From the NCBI RefSeq assembly GCF_002355475.1, contig NZ_AP014862.1, forward strand, positions 4,960,001 to 5,024,000: 64,000 bases of DNA, in the 5' to 3' direction. How positions within the stretch are numbered: position 1 is the first letter of the stretch; every line of letters starts with the position of its first letter. The position numbers and the translations under genes were made by a program. Positions 30,503-39,319 of this stretch are shown here, in pieces. The DNA is from Pseudomonas furukawaii (lineage in GTDB: Bacteria > Pseudomonadota > Gammaproteobacteria > Pseudomonadales > Pseudomonadaceae). The notes beneath the pieces were generated by a model, which made no database searches, had not been told where the DNA came from, and was given only the letters and a program-made list of their open reading frames with translations.

Positions 30503-31927
30503 ATGCAAACCAGACTCCTGATCAACGGCCAGCTCGTCGCTGGCGAAGGCCCCGGCCTCGCTGTGCTCAACCCCTCCCTTGGCACTGCCCTGGTGGAGAT
30601 CGCCGAGGCCAGTCCGGCCCAGGTCGATGCCGCCGTACGCGCCGCCGACGCCGCCTTCCCGGCCTGGGCTCAGACCCCGCCGAAGGAGCGCGCCACCCTG
30701 CTGCTCAAGCTCGCAGACAGGATCGACGCCCACGCGGAAGAACTCGCCCGCCTGGAATCACAGAACTGCGGCAAGCCCTTCGTCGCAGCCCTCAACGACG
30801 AGCTGCCGGCCATCGCCGATGTGTTCCGCTTCTTCGCTGGCGCCAGCCGTTGCATGAGCGGCTCCGCCGCAGGTGAATACCTGCCCGGCCACACCTCGAT
30901 GATCCGCCGCGACCCGGTGGGCGTGGTCGCGTCCATCGCACCCTGGAACTACCCGCTGATGATGGCCGCCTGGAAGCTCGGCCCGGCGCTGGCTGCCGGC
31001 AACACCGTGGTACTGAAACCCTCCGAGCAGACCCCCTTGACCGCGCTGAAGCTCGCCGAACTCATCGCCGAGATATTCCCCGCCGGCGTGGTGAACCTGG
31101 TCGTCGGCCGCGGCCCGAGCGTCGGCGAACCGCTGGTGACTCACCCGAAGGTGCGCATGGTCTCCCTGACCGGTTCGGTGGCCACCGGCAGTCGGATCAT
31201 CGCCGGCACCGCCGACAGCGTTAAGCGCATGCACATGGAACTGGGCGGCAAGGCCCCGGTAATCATCTTCGACGACGCCGACATCGACGCCGCCGTCGAG
31301 GGCATCCGTACATTCGGCTTCTACAACGCCGGCCAGGACTGCACCGCCGCCTGCCGCATCTACGCGCAGAAAGGCATCTACGAGACATTCGTCGCCAAGC
31401 TGGGCAAGGCCGTCGGCAGCATCCAGACCGGCCTGCAGGACGACCCGGCCACCGAGCTCGGTCCGCTGATCACCCGGCAGCACCTGGAGAGGGTGGAAGG
31501 CTTCGTCCAGCGCGCCAGCGCCCTGCCCCACGTCCAGGTGGTCACCGGTGGCGCGCGCGTAGCGGGGCCCGGCTTCTTCTTCCAGCCCACGGTGCTGGCG
31601 GGCGCTCGCCAGGACGACGAGATCGTCCGCCGCGAAGTCTTCGGTCCGGTGGTCTCGGTCACCGCCTTCGACAGCGAAGAGCAGGTGCTGGACTGGGCCA
31701 ACGACTCCGACTACGGCCTGGCCTCCTCGGTCTGGACCCAGGACGTCGGCCGCGCCCATCGCCTGTCCGCCCGCCTGCAGTACGGCTGCACCTGGGTCAA
31801 TACTCACTTCATGCTGGTGAGCGAGATGCCCCACGGCGGCGTCAAGCACTCCGGCTACGGCAAGGACATGTCCATGTACGGGCTGGAGGACTACACCGCC
31901 ATTCGCCACGTCATGTTCAAGCATTGA
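30503..31927 (+). CDS. patD: Gamma-aminobutyraldehyde dehydrogenase (copy 2, PatD-like)
   Basis: At 474 residues the protein has exactly the length I recall for E. coli PatD/YdcW, which oxidises 4-aminobutanal to GABA with NAD. Nucleophile Cys280 sits in GQDCTAAC and general base Glu246 in MELGGKAP; cofactor motifs IAPWNYP (145-151) and LKPSEQTP (171-178) are intact. Gene order binding protein, ATPase, permease, permease, dehydrogenase is that of E. coli ydcSTUV-patD, which supports the symbol. AAGGA lies before the ATG at 30503. Together with copy 1 it brackets the transporter; the two may differ in substrate chain length, but that is a guess. Assigning patD to this copy and not the other rests on position. 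Confidence 0.9.
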   Translation: MQTRLLINGQLVAGEGPGLAVLNPSLGTALVEIAEASPAQVDAAVRAADAAFPAWAQTPPKERATLLLKLADRIDAHAEELARLESQNCGKPFVAALNDELPAIADVFRFFAGASRCMSGSAAGEYLPGHTSMIRRDPVGVVASIAPWNYPLMMAAWKLGPALAAGNTVVLKPSEQTPLTALKLAELIAEIFPAGVVNLVVGRGPSVGEPLVTHPKVRMVSLTGSVATGSRIIAGTADSVKRMHMELGGKAPVIIFDDADIDAAVEGIRTFGFYNAGQDCTAACRIYAQKGIYETFVAKLGKAVGSIQTGLQDDPATELGPLITRQHLERVEGFVQRASALPHVQVVTGGARVAGPGFFFQPTVLAGARQDDEIVRREVFGPVVSVTAFDSEEQVLDWANDSDYGLASSVWTQDVGRAHRLSARLQYGCTWVNTHFMLVSEMPHGGVKHSGYGKDMSMYGLEDYTAIRHVMFKH

Positions 31928-31952
31928 TGCAGTGCCCGACGGCAGTTGTGAA

Positions 31953-32011
31953 CGAGCTCATTCGCGAGAAGGGCTGAAAGCCCCCGGGAACCTGGAGTCG
32001 CTCCCACAGGC
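31953..32011. repeat. Degenerate REP-like element
   Basis: Read on the minus strand the segment opens CCTGTGGGAGCGACT and closes CTCGCGAATGAG, which are the two ends of a common Pseudomonas REP (CTGTGGGAGCGA ... TCGCGAA) separated by about 30 unusual bases. It lies just after the second dehydrogenase and may mark the end of that operon. Confidence 0.5.
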
Positions 32012-32053
32012 CCGGCCCGCATCACCGGAATCACCCGACCAGGAGAACGAAAA

Positions 32054-32530
32054 ATGCGTAATACAGTGCGTAACCTCAGCTTCATCCTGCTTTTCGCCAT
32101 GGCCGGGATGGCCCAGGCGGCCGACGACGCCAAGGCCATAGTCGATGGCTACATGGCCGCCTGGAACGCCCATGACGTCGACAAGGCCGCCAGCTTTCTG
32201 GCCGAGGACGCGGTGTACTTCGACGCTACCGTCGGCACTCCGCAAGAGGGCCGCACGGCCGCCCGCGACAATGTGATCAAGGTCTTCATCGGCGCCGTTC
32301 CGGACCTGACCTGGAAGATGACCAGCGAGCCTATCGTCAGCACTGACGGTATCGCCTTCCAATGGGAATTTGCCGGCAACAACAGCGGCGCCTGGAGCGC
32401 CGAAACCCCGGCCACCAACAAGCCGCTGAAGTTCGAAGGCGTGAGCTTCGTGCGCGTGAAAAACGGCAAGATCACCTACCAGGGCGACTATTACGACGCC
32501 CTCGGCTTCAACAAGCAGCTCGGCTGGTAA
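32054..32530 (+). CDS. Secreted NTF2-like (SnoaL-type) protein
   Basis: A 158-residue protein with a signal peptide ([16 protein letters not shown], cleavage after AQA). The mature domain is a SnoaL/NTF2-like cone fold: helix [32 protein letters not shown], then strands ending in [19 protein letters not shown]. These folds serve as small enzymes or ligand pockets; no catalytic residue pair can be assigned here. AGGAGAACG precedes the ATG. Its position 126 bp after patD and before the chemoreceptor-like gene suggests a periplasmic part of the same physiology, perhaps handling the imported compound or its product. That is inference. Confidence 0.85.
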   Translation: MRNTVRNLSFILLFAMAGMAQAADDAKAIVDGYMAAWNAHDVDKAASFLAEDAVYFDATVGTPQEGRTAARDNVIKVFIGAVPDLTWKMTSEPIVSTDGIAFQWEFAGNNSGAWSAETPATNKPLKFEGVSFVRVKNGKITYQGDYYDALGFNKQLGW

Positions 32531-32651
32531 GCCCTTCTCCAGTGCCCCCTGGGCTCCGGCCTTTCCTCCACCCCGGCCCCCCACAGCCGGGCGTGGCTTG
32601 TGCGTCGCCACTTGCGGCGCCCTCCTGCCCCACCCCTTTTCGGTAACCACC

Positions 32652-33794
32652 ATGCACAGCATTCCCCGACAGCCCCAGGCGCCCGGTCCGGATGGAGGCA
32701 CCCAAGGCAACTCAACCCTGGACCAGGTCAAACTGCTGATCGACGGCCTGAACAACCGCTGGACCGAGATCAGCAAGGTCTCCGACGTGATTCGCCAGAT
32801 CGCCCGCAACACCAACCTGGTGGCCCTCAACGCCGCCATCGAGGCCGCCCGCGCCGGCGAACTCGGTCGCGGTTTCGCGGTGGTCGCGGACGAGGTGCGG
32901 CGCCTCGCCACTCAGTCGGCAAACGCCACCGCCGATATCGGCAATATGGTCGCCACCATTCGCCAAGAGAGCGAAAAGGCCCTGAGCGAAGTGCAGCGGG
33001 CGGAGAGCGCGGCTAAGGCGGAGACCGCCGAAGTCATGCTGGCCCGCGAGGCGCAGCAACTGCAGAACCAATTCACCGTGATGGCCACCGCCCTCTACGG
33101 CCTCAAGCACTTCATCCTCGGCCTGCACGCCCAGGGCTTCGGCCCACAGCGCGAGCAGATCGATGCGGTGATGCAGCATTTCCTGGCGCAGAACCCCGAC
33201 CTGCTGGCCTTCGCCTGCGCCGGTGAACCCAATGCCCTGGACGGGCGCGACGCGGAGTTTGCCAACCAGCCAGGTTTCGACCACACCGGCCGCATCATGG
33301 CCTACTGGAACCGTGGCGCCGGCAGCATCCAACGCGAATGTCTGGTGGGCTACGACGGCGACTGGTACGAACTGCCCCGACGCAAGGGCCGCGACCTGTT
33401 CATGGAGCCCTACGAATACCGGGTGGCCGGCAATAGTGTGCTGATGACCTCCTTCATGACGCCGATGCTGGCCGGCGGGCGCTTCCTTGGCATCCTCGGC
33501 GCCGACTACAGCCTGCAACAGCTGCAGGAGCGACTGAGCCAGCTCAAGCCCTTCGGCAACGGCCACTACGCGCTGCTGTCCAACGCCAGCCACTTCGTCA
33601 CCCACCCGGACGGCCAGCGTCTAGGCACCCTCGCCAGCGAACTGCCCAATGATGCGCGCAATGCCATCCGCGACGGCAAGCCGCTGCGCTTCCCAGGCCC
33701 CGGCACCCACTGCTGCCTGCTGCATCCGATCTTCGTTGGAAACTGCAACGCGCCCTGGTCGCTGCTGCTGCAGTTCGACCCCCAGGCCGCCTGA
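32652..33794 (+). CDS. Soluble chemoreceptor-like protein, signalling domain before Cache domain
   Basis: A 380-residue protein with an unusual order. Residues ~20-125 are the methyl-accepting chemotaxis signalling tip ([37 protein letters not shown] is the conserved hairpin). Residues ~135-370 resemble the dCache sensor normally found in the periplasm of receptors ([49 protein letters not shown]). I find no transmembrane helix, no signal peptide and no HAMP. The coiled coil is short, so it can hardly form a full-length receptor. The ATG at 32652 has a poor ribosome-binding site; an upstream GTG at 32598 adds only low-complexity residues. It may sense a cytoplasmic metabolite and interact with CheW-type proteins. 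Confidence 0.82.
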   Translation: MHSIPRQPQAPGPDGGTQGNSTLDQVKLLIDGLNNRWTEISKVSDVIRQIARNTNLVALNAAIEAARAGELGRGFAVVADEVRRLATQSANATADIGNMVATIRQESEKALSEVQRAESAAKAETAEVMLAREAQQLQNQFTVMATALYGLKHFILGLHAQGFGPQREQIDAVMQHFLAQNPDLLAFACAGEPNALDGRDAEFANQPGFDHTGRIMAYWNRGAGSIQRECLVGYDGDWYELPRRKGRDLFMEPYEYRVAGNSVLMTSFMTPMLAGGRFLGILGADYSLQQLQERLSQLKPFGNGHYALLSNASHFVTHPDGQRLGTLASELPNDARNAIRDGKPLRFPGPGTHCCLLHPIFVGNCNAPWSLLLQFDPQAA

Positions 33795-33814
33795 GCCGAG
33801 TGCCCGGTGGCGCT

Positions 33815-33835
33815 CCCCCTGCGACTCGCAGGGGG
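33815..33835. terminator. Hairpin between convergent genes
   Basis: CCCCCTGCG and CGCAGGGGG form a perfect 9-bp GC-rich stem with a three-base loop, 20 bp after the chemoreceptor-like stop and 24 bp before the end of the convergent PLP-enzyme gene. There is no T-run on either side, so termination would be weak or Rho-assisted. Confidence 0.5.
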
Positions 33836-33858
33836 GCCGCAACCCTCGTGGTCGAACC

Positions 33859-34848
33859 TTACCCATCAAGCCCGGCCGCTCCGGCCAATCCCTTCTCCGC
33901 CAGCCACGCCGGGTTGAACAGCCGCCCGGCATAGAGCCCGCCCCGGTCGCAGAGCAGGGTCACGACCCGATGACCCGGGCCCAGCTGGCGAGCCACCTGC
34001 ACGGCGGCGACGAGGTTGATGCCCGAGGAGCCGCCGACGAACAGCCCCTCCTCCCGCAGCAGCCGATAGACCATGGCCACGCAGGCCGGGTCGTCCACCT
34101 GCACGGCGTCGTCGATGGGGGTGCCTTCGAGGTTGGCGGTGACCCGGGTCGTGCCGATGCCTTCGGTGATGGAGCTGCCCTCGGCCACCAGCTCACCACG
34201 CTTCACCCAGTTGTAGAGCGCGCTGCCCATGGGGTCGGCGAGGACGATGCGTACGCGGGGATCATGCGACTTGAGGAAACGCGCGACCCCGGCCAGGGTT
34301 CCCCCCGTGCCGGTGGCGCAGACGAAGGCGTCCAGGCGACCCTCGGTGTCGGCCCAGATTTCCGGGCCGGTGGTCTCGTAGTGGGCCTGGCGATTGGCGG
34401 TGTTGTCGAACTGGTTGGCCCAGACGGCGCCGGGAATCTCGGCGGCCAGGCGGCAGGCGATCTTCTGGTAGTTGTCCGGGTCCTTGTAGGGCCTGGGCGG
34501 CACCGGGCGCACCTCGGCGCCCAGGGTGCGCAACAGGTCGAGCTTCTCCGGGGACTGGTTGTCCGGGATCACGATGATGCAGCGATAGCCCCGCACCGCG
34601 CAGATATGCGCCAGGCCGATGCCGGTGTTGCCGGCGGTGCCCTCCACCAGGGTGCCGCCCGGCAGCAGCAGGCCCTGGCGCTCGGCGTCGTCGATAATGG
34701 AGCGCGCGGCGCGGTCCTTCACCGAACCGCCGGGATTGAGAAATTCGGCCTTGGCCAGGATGTCGCAACCGGTTTCGGCGCTGAGCCCGATGAGACGCAG
34801 CAGGGGCGTGTTGCCGATGCTGCCGATGAAGCCCTCGCGAATCGCCAT
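33859..34848 (-). CDS. PLP-dependent cysteine synthase-family enzyme
   Basis: A 329-residue fold-type II PLP enzyme related to O-acetylserine sulfhydrylase (CysK/CysM). The N-terminus IGNTPLLRL, the Schiff-base lysine Lys44 in NPGGSVKDRAA, the substrate loop EGTAGNTGIG and the phosphate-binding GTGGT are all present. The cofactor-ring serine region near the C-terminus reads GGSSGINLVA. The loop has T rather than S in EGTAGNTG, and the sequence differs from Pseudomonas CysK and CysM, so it is a third-type paralogue that may make a different beta-substituted alanine or degrade cysteine. It is a single minus-strand gene 55 bp upstream of nothing but the channel gene's end. Family certain, reaction uncertain. 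Confidence 0.88.
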   Translation of the reverse strand: MAIREGFIGSIGNTPLLRLIGLSAETGCDILAKAEFLNPGGSVKDRAARSIIDDAERQGLLLPGGTLVEGTAGNTGIGLAHICAVRGYRCIIVIPDNQSPEKLDLLRTLGAEVRPVPPRPYKDPDNYQKIACRLAAEIPGAVWANQFDNTANRQAHYETTGPEIWADTEGRLDAFVCATGTGGTLAGVARFLKSHDPRVRIVLADPMGSALYNWVKRGELVAEGSSITEGIGTTRVTANLEGTPIDDAVQVDDPACVAMVYRLLREEGLFVGGSSGINLVAAVQVARQLGPGHRVVTLLCDRGGLYAGRLFNPAWLAEKGLAGAAGLDG

Positions 34849-34903
34849 GCTGCACCTCCCGGAGTCGCCGCATGGGAACGGACAGTTTCAGTCTAGTCGC
34901 GCG

Positions 34904-35344
34904 CTAGTCCGGCCGGCCCCTGTCGAAATGGTGCTTGATGATGTCCGTCAGCGTCGCCGTCATCACCGCCGTGGAAACCCCGAACATCAGGATGCCGTTG
35001 GCGGCTTCCAGCGGCCCCAGTAGCCGCCATCGCTCGGTCATGACGATGTCGCCGTAGCCCAGGGTGGCGAAGTTGACCCCGGAGTGATAGAGCGCCGTGG
35101 CGAAGCTGTCGAACTCCCCCAGCCCCCGGAACAGCAATCCCCAGATTGCCATCTGGACGAAATTGCCCAGCAGCATCACCAGCATCACGGCCGAAAGCAG
35201 CAGGGTGAGGCGCCAGGGACTGGCTGGAATCCTTCCACCCCGCACGTAGCGGACATAGGGCCGCAGGCTGAAGGCGACGAACAGCGCCTGCATCACCAGG
35301 CACAACACCATCACGGGGATGCCCACCAGCAGATTGAGCAACAT
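34904..35344 (-). CDS. Two-pore-helix ion channel-type protein
   Basis: A 146-residue membrane protein with three hydrophobic helices (about 5-27, 46-70 and 113-133) and, before the last, a re-entrant loop carrying TLGYGD at 94-99. This is the potassium-channel selectivity filter (canonical TVGYGD) with Leu in place of Val. It belongs to the Ion_trans_2-type family of small bacterial channels; tetramer formation would be required. No cytoplasmic RCK domain is attached. It starts 11 bp after the stop of the DUF2955 gene and is the last gene of the efflux operon. That link between a channel and an aromatic-acid-type pump is unusual and its purpose is unknown. Confidence 0.85.
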   Translation of the reverse strand: MLLNLLVGIPVMVLCLVMQALFVAFSLRPYVRYVRGGRIPASPWRLTLLLSAVMLVMLLGNFVQMAIWGLLFRGLGEFDSFATALYHSGVNFATLGYGDIVMTERWRLLGPLEAANGILMFGVSTAVMTATLTDIIKHHFDRGRPD

Positions 35345-35355
35345 GGCGCGACCTC

Positions 35356-36387
35356 TCAGGGAACGTGGCGGCGTTGCCGCAGGAATCGCCGACGGTCGAT
35401 CAGGTAGACCGCCGCGCAGGCGTACAGGGTGACCGCGATGAACAGCCCCATGCGCACCGCGAAGGCGGTGTGGACGTCCTGGCCGGCCTCGCTGTCCTGC
35501 ACCGACTGGCCCAGCAGGATGATCAGGGTCACCAGGCTGTTCACCCAGAATCCCGGTGTCTGCCGGGTCACCGCCAGGGCGTAGAGCCTGCGTGCCAGCA
35601 GCAGGCCGAACAGGAGCATCCAGAGGAAGAACATCCACAGGTGCGGGAACAGGCTCAAGGCGCTCCAGAACAGCAGGGCGAGCAGGCCGCCGAGCAGGGT
35701 CGAACCCAGCAGCTCGCGGCCTGCGGTGCGGGCGGAAGCACCACAGACCTGCTGTCCAAGGCTGACCGCCTTCATGATCAGCGGCATGTAGCTGGACGGA
35801 TCGATCAACGCCAGGAGAAAGGCCGGCAGCACCACCAGGGCCGCCCGCAGTGCGATCCAGGCGGTTTCGGTGGCATCCGGCGCGGGGCGGCGCGGCACCT
35901 CCCGGGCGCCGGCGGGCTCCGGGAACAACCCGTGGCAGGCCAGGGCCACCACCACGGCGAGGACGATGCCCTTGGCCAGGGCCTCGATGACCATGACCGC
36001 CAGGCCGAAGTCGAAGGTGCCGGCCGCCGAGATCATGGTCAGCCCCACCACCAGGAACTGCGCCACCAGGGGATTGCCCCCGCTCAATCCATAGCGGAAA
36101 CAGAGGAACAGGCAGAGCCCCACCAGCAACACCCCGCTGGCGGGGGCATGGCGCAGCAACGGGATAATCAGCAGTCCGATGCCGGTGGTGAGCATGACGA
36201 CCAGCGCCAGCGCCGGGGCGGCCTTCAGGGGCAGCGCGCGATTGCTGGTGGCCAGCAACAGGACGACGAAGATCGGCGACAGGAAGGGAATCGGCAAGGC
36301 GAGCCCGAAGCTGACCGCGAGGCACAAGGCGACGCCGCTGGCCAGGCGCAGCGCCCGCCGCCCACGCAGGTCCCGTTCAGTAGGCAT
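35356..36387 (-). CDS. DUF2955 / FUSC-type inner-membrane transporter
   Basis: A 343-residue integral membrane protein of the DUF2955 family, a relative of the aromatic acid exporter family (AaeB/FUSC). About ten hydrophobic segments are arranged in two sets of about five (first set 15-160, second set 185-325) with a Pro/Arg-rich loop around 170-185 (REVPRRPAPD). No ATP-binding motif is present, so export would be driven by the ion gradient. It overlaps the HlyD-type gene by 11 bases and is followed 11 bp later by the channel gene. With HlyD and NodT partners it forms a tripartite pump; substrate unknown, weak aromatic acids by analogy. Confidence 0.88.
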   Translation of the reverse strand: MPTERDLRGRRALRLASGVALCLAVSFGLALPIPFLSPIFVVLLLATSNRALPLKAAPALALVVMLTTGIGLLIIPLLRHAPASGVLLVGLCLFLCFRYGLSGGNPLVAQFLVVGLTMISAAGTFDFGLAVMVIEALAKGIVLAVVVALACHGLFPEPAGAREVPRRPAPDATETAWIALRAALVVLPAFLLALIDPSSYMPLIMKAVSLGQQVCGASARTAGRELLGSTLLGGLLALLFWSALSLFPHLWMFFLWMLLFGLLLARRLYALAVTRQTPGFWVNSLVTLIILLGQSVQDSEAGQDVHTAFAVRMGLFIAVTLYACAAVYLIDRRRFLRQRRHVP

Positions 36388-37507
36388 AGGACAGCCAGCT
36401 CATCAGCCAGATGAACAGACGGCCCAGGGGATTGAGCGGGTTGCCCTCGACGGGAAACGCCATGACTTCCGCCTGGCCACCGACCCGAAGGCCTTGCAGG
36501 TGCTCCAGTTCGCCGGCTGAAAACTCGACGATGACCGGGAAGCGCTGGGCCGGGCGCAACCAGTCGCGGCTGTTCTCCACCGTCGGCAGCGTGCCCGGTG
36601 CCGGCGGCTGGCCCACGCTGACGCCATGGCCGACGCTGCGTACCCGGCCCTCGAATACCCGGCCCGGCAAGGCATCGAGCACGATGGCCACGGGTGTGCC
36701 GACCCGGACGTGGCCCAGGTTGTTCTCGGTCATCTCGGCGCTCAGCCAGAGGTCGTGGATGGCGATCAGGGTCATGACCGGGCTGCCCGCGCCGACGAAC
36801 TGGCCGACGTCCGTGCGCAGGTCGGTGATCAGCCCGGCGGAACGGGCTCGTACCTGGGTGTTGGCCAGATCCAGCCGGGCCTTCTCCAGCGCGGTGGCGG
36901 CGCTGCGCAGCTGGGCGTTCTCCTCCTCGCTGCCGCCCTGCTGTTCACGTGCCCGCTGCACCTCGGCCCGCGCCGCTGACACCTGGCTGATGGATTGCTC
37001 CAGGGTGGCCCGGGCGACCTCCAGACGCCGCACGGAAAGGGTGCCCGGGTCTTCCCGGTAGAGCCGCTCCAGGCGATCGCTGTCCTGCCGGGCCTTCAGC
37101 TCGTTCGCCTGGGCCGCGCGCAAGGACGCCAGCGCCGAATCGATGGCGGCGGTACTGGCGCCGACCTGCCGACGCACGGTTTCGAGATCGGCGCGGGCGC
37201 GGTCGACGGCGATCCGGTACTGCTCCGGGTCCAGCTCGAAGAGGGTCTCACCGACCTTCACATCCTGGTTGTCACGTACATGCACGCGGGTGACGCGCCC
37301 CGCCACCTCGGCCGCCACCGGCACCACGAAGGCCTGCACCCGCGCCTGCTGGGTGTAAGGGGTGAAGCGATCCGCCAGGAGGTACCAGACCAGCGTCACG
37401 ACGATGACCAGCGCCACCCATCGGGTACCCTTCGCCGCCGCATCGGGCGCGGGGGGCGCTTCGGGCCGGGTCGACTCTTGCTCCCGGGTCTGGGGCTGTT
37501 CGCTCAT
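36377..37507 (-). CDS. HlyD-family periplasmic adaptor protein
   Basis: A 376-residue membrane-fusion protein joining the inner-membrane pump to the outer-membrane channel. One N-terminal transmembrane helix is visible (TRWVALVIVVTLVWYLLAD, about 28-46). The lipoyl/barrel-sandwich half-motif (AEVAGRVTRVHVRDNQDVKVGETLFELD) follows, then a long alpha-helical hairpin (about 100-215, rich in Ala/Glu/Arg). The second lipoyl half (ARSAGLITDLRTDVGQFVGAG) and a beta-barrel (TPVAIVLDALPGRVFEGRV) complete it. The stop of the NodT gene overlaps its start as ATGA. It is closest in plan to EmrA/AaeA adaptors. Confidence 0.93.
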   Translation of the reverse strand: MSEQPQTREQESTRPEAPPAPDAAAKGTRWVALVIVVTLVWYLLADRFTPYTQQARVQAFVVPVAAEVAGRVTRVHVRDNQDVKVGETLFELDPEQYRIAVDRARADLETVRRQVGASTAAIDSALASLRAAQANELKARQDSDRLERLYREDPGTLSVRRLEVARATLEQSISQVSAARAEVQRAREQQGGSEEENAQLRSAATALEKARLDLANTQVRARSAGLITDLRTDVGQFVGAGSPVMTLIAIHDLWLSAEMTENNLGHVRVGTPVAIVLDALPGRVFEGRVRSVGHGVSVGQPPAPGTLPTVENSRDWLRPAQRFPVIVEFSAGELEHLQGLRVGGQAEVMAFPVEGNPLNPLGRLFIWLMSWLSYAY

Positions 37508-39045
37508 TCTCGTTCACCTTGTTCGCTGTCGGCGTCCGGTCGGGCCGGGGCGGGTGGCTCGTCCAGCAGGTCATCCCAGTCGGTACGTCGCTTCATCCGC
37601 TCACGGGTACCCTCGTCGATCAGGGGCCCATCCCGGTACCAGCCGCCGCCAAGGGCCTTGTAGAGGCCGATCAGGTTGCTCACGGCATCGCTGCGGCTGA
37701 GCAGGTAGCTGTCCTGCTGCTGGAAGAGTTCACGCTGGGCATCCAGGACCCGCTGGAAATCGGCGAAGCCCTCGCGGTACTGCGCATTGGCCAGGTCCAG
37801 GGAGCGCAAGGCGGCCCGGGTACTCTCACGACGGATACGCTCGCTTTCCAGCGCCTTGGCCAGCCCGGTGGCGGCGTCATCGGCCTCGCGCGCGGCCTGG
37901 CGCACCCGGTCGCGGTAGGCCTCGATCAACTGCTGCAGGCGGGCGTCCTGCACCCGAACCTGGTTCCTGATCCGCCCATGGTCGAACAGGTTCCAGGCCA
38001 GGCCGGGGCCGGCGACCAGGTCCAGGTTGTCGGGCGCACCGTCCAGGGTCGTTGCGCTCCAGACGATGCTGCCCAGCAAGGTCACGGAGGGATAGAGATC
38101 CGCCTCGGCGACGCCGATCAGGGCCGACTGGGCGGCGACCGCCAGTTCGGCGGCGCGCACGTCCGGCCGGCGCAGCAACAGGTTGGCCGGCACCTCCTGC
38201 AGGACCGCGCGGTCGGGCAACGGGATGAGCCCTTCCCGCTCCCGCAGTTCGGACAGGGGCCCCGGCGGCCGGCCGATCAGCACGGCAAGGGCGTTGCGGG
38301 TACGCATGACCTGGCCTTCCAGGTCCGGGATGGTGCCCAGGGTCGCCAGGTACTGGGCCTTGGCCTGCTGGAAGTCCAGTTCGGCGCTGTCGCCGCTGCG
38401 GAACAGGCGCTCGGTGATCTCGAAGCTGCGCTTCTGCCGAGCGGCGTTCTCCTGAGCGATGCGCAGGCGGGCCTCGAAGGTCCGCAGGATGAAATAGGTA
38501 TCCGCCACCTGGGCGCGCAGCAGCACCAGGGCGTCCTCGTAATTGGCCTGGGCGGCGAAGTAGGCCGCGTCGGCGGACTCGATGGCACGGCTGAAGCGTC
38601 CCCAGAAGTCCAGCTCCCAGGCGATGTCGAAGCCGGTGCTGTATTGCCAGGAATGGCTGTCCCGGGGATTGCGGCCGCCGGACTGGTGGCGATCCAGGTA
38701 GAGCGCGTCGGCGCTGGCCTGCTGGAACTGCGGGTAGCGGCCGCTCAGGGCGATGCCCAGTTGCGCGCGGGCCTCCATCACGCGCAGGCCGGCGATCTCC
38801 AGGCCGGGATTGTAGGCATCCGCCTCGGCGATCAGGGCGTCGAGGGTCGGGTCCTCGAACACCCGCCACCACTGGAGGAAATCCGGCTGCGGCCGGTGGC
38901 GGCTGATCTGCTCGAGCGCCGGGCTGTTCCAGTGCTCCACCCAGGGCTCGCGGGGCGACTGGAAGTCAGGGCCGACCCGGGTGCAGCCAGCCAGCCAGAG
39001 GGTTCCGGCCAGGACCAGCGCCAGGGGCGCACGGAGGGCGGGCAT
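37504..39045 (-). CDS. NodT-type outer-membrane efflux lipoprotein
   Basis: A 513-residue TolC-like channel of the RND/NodT lipoprotein group. The signal ends in lipobox LAGC with modified Cys21, followed by TRVGPDFQSP, the usual start of this family. Two outer-membrane efflux repeats are present, each with long helices (AQLGIALSGRYPQFQQASADAL; ELAVAAQSALIGVAEADLYPSVTLLGS). The acidic tail (after about residue 460) ends in DADSEQGERE. It is the first full-length gene of a minus-strand operon NodT, HlyD, DUF2955, channel. Length and repeats are normal. Confidence 0.94.
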   Translation of the reverse strand: MPALRAPLALVLAGTLWLAGCTRVGPDFQSPREPWVEHWNSPALEQISRHRPQPDFLQWWRVFEDPTLDALIAEADAYNPGLEIAGLRVMEARAQLGIALSGRYPQFQQASADALYLDRHQSGGRNPRDSHSWQYSTGFDIAWELDFWGRFSRAIESADAAYFAAQANYEDALVLLRAQVADTYFILRTFEARLRIAQENAARQKRSFEITERLFRSGDSAELDFQQAKAQYLATLGTIPDLEGQVMRTRNALAVLIGRPPGPLSELREREGLIPLPDRAVLQEVPANLLLRRPDVRAAELAVAAQSALIGVAEADLYPSVTLLGSIVWSATTLDGAPDNLDLVAGPGLAWNLFDHGRIRNQVRVQDARLQQLIEAYRDRVRQAAREADDAATGLAKALESERIRRESTRAALRSLDLANAQYREGFADFQRVLDAQRELFQQQDSYLLSRSDAVSNLIGLYKALGGGWYRDGPLIDEGTRERMKRRTDWDDLLDEPPAPARPDADSEQGERE

Positions 39046-39064
39046 GGGCGGACGGACCTGGCGC

Positions 39065-39187
39065 TCAGGATTCGGTCGGGGCCTCGGCCAGGGGTATCCG
39101 CGTCACCGGCCATGGCCGGAATGCCAGGCCCGTGGATGGGGTCTCGCACAGGGGCAGGGAACACTCCGGAAGGAAGAAGAGAGTCAT
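39065..39187 (-). CDS. Possible 40-residue small ORF upstream of the efflux operon
   Basis: A short ORF (MTLFFLPECSLPLCETPS ...) whose ATG at 39187 is preceded at six bases by AGGAG, an excellent ribosome-binding site. Its stop is 19 bp before the NodT start. The peptide has two cysteines and no recognisable family. It could be a real small protein, a leader peptide that couples translation to the efflux genes, or chance. Support is the ribosome-binding site and position only. Confidence 0.4.
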   Translation of the reverse strand: MTLFFLPECSLPLCETPSTGLAFRPWPVTRIPLAEAPTES

Positions 39188-39319
39188 CGGAATCTCCTGG
39201 AAACCGTCGACGATCGAGCCGGATCGACTCAGGACAGGGCCCGGGAACGCGCCTTCCAACGGCCGCCCCGAGCACACCGCTGAGCATAGACCGAGCCGGC
39301 CATCCCGCCCGGCGATGGC

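Noticed and set aside
24743-31927. Repeated dehydrogenase as assembly duplication
   Set aside because: The two copies differ clearly in sequence and N-terminus and flank different genes; they are diverged paralogues.
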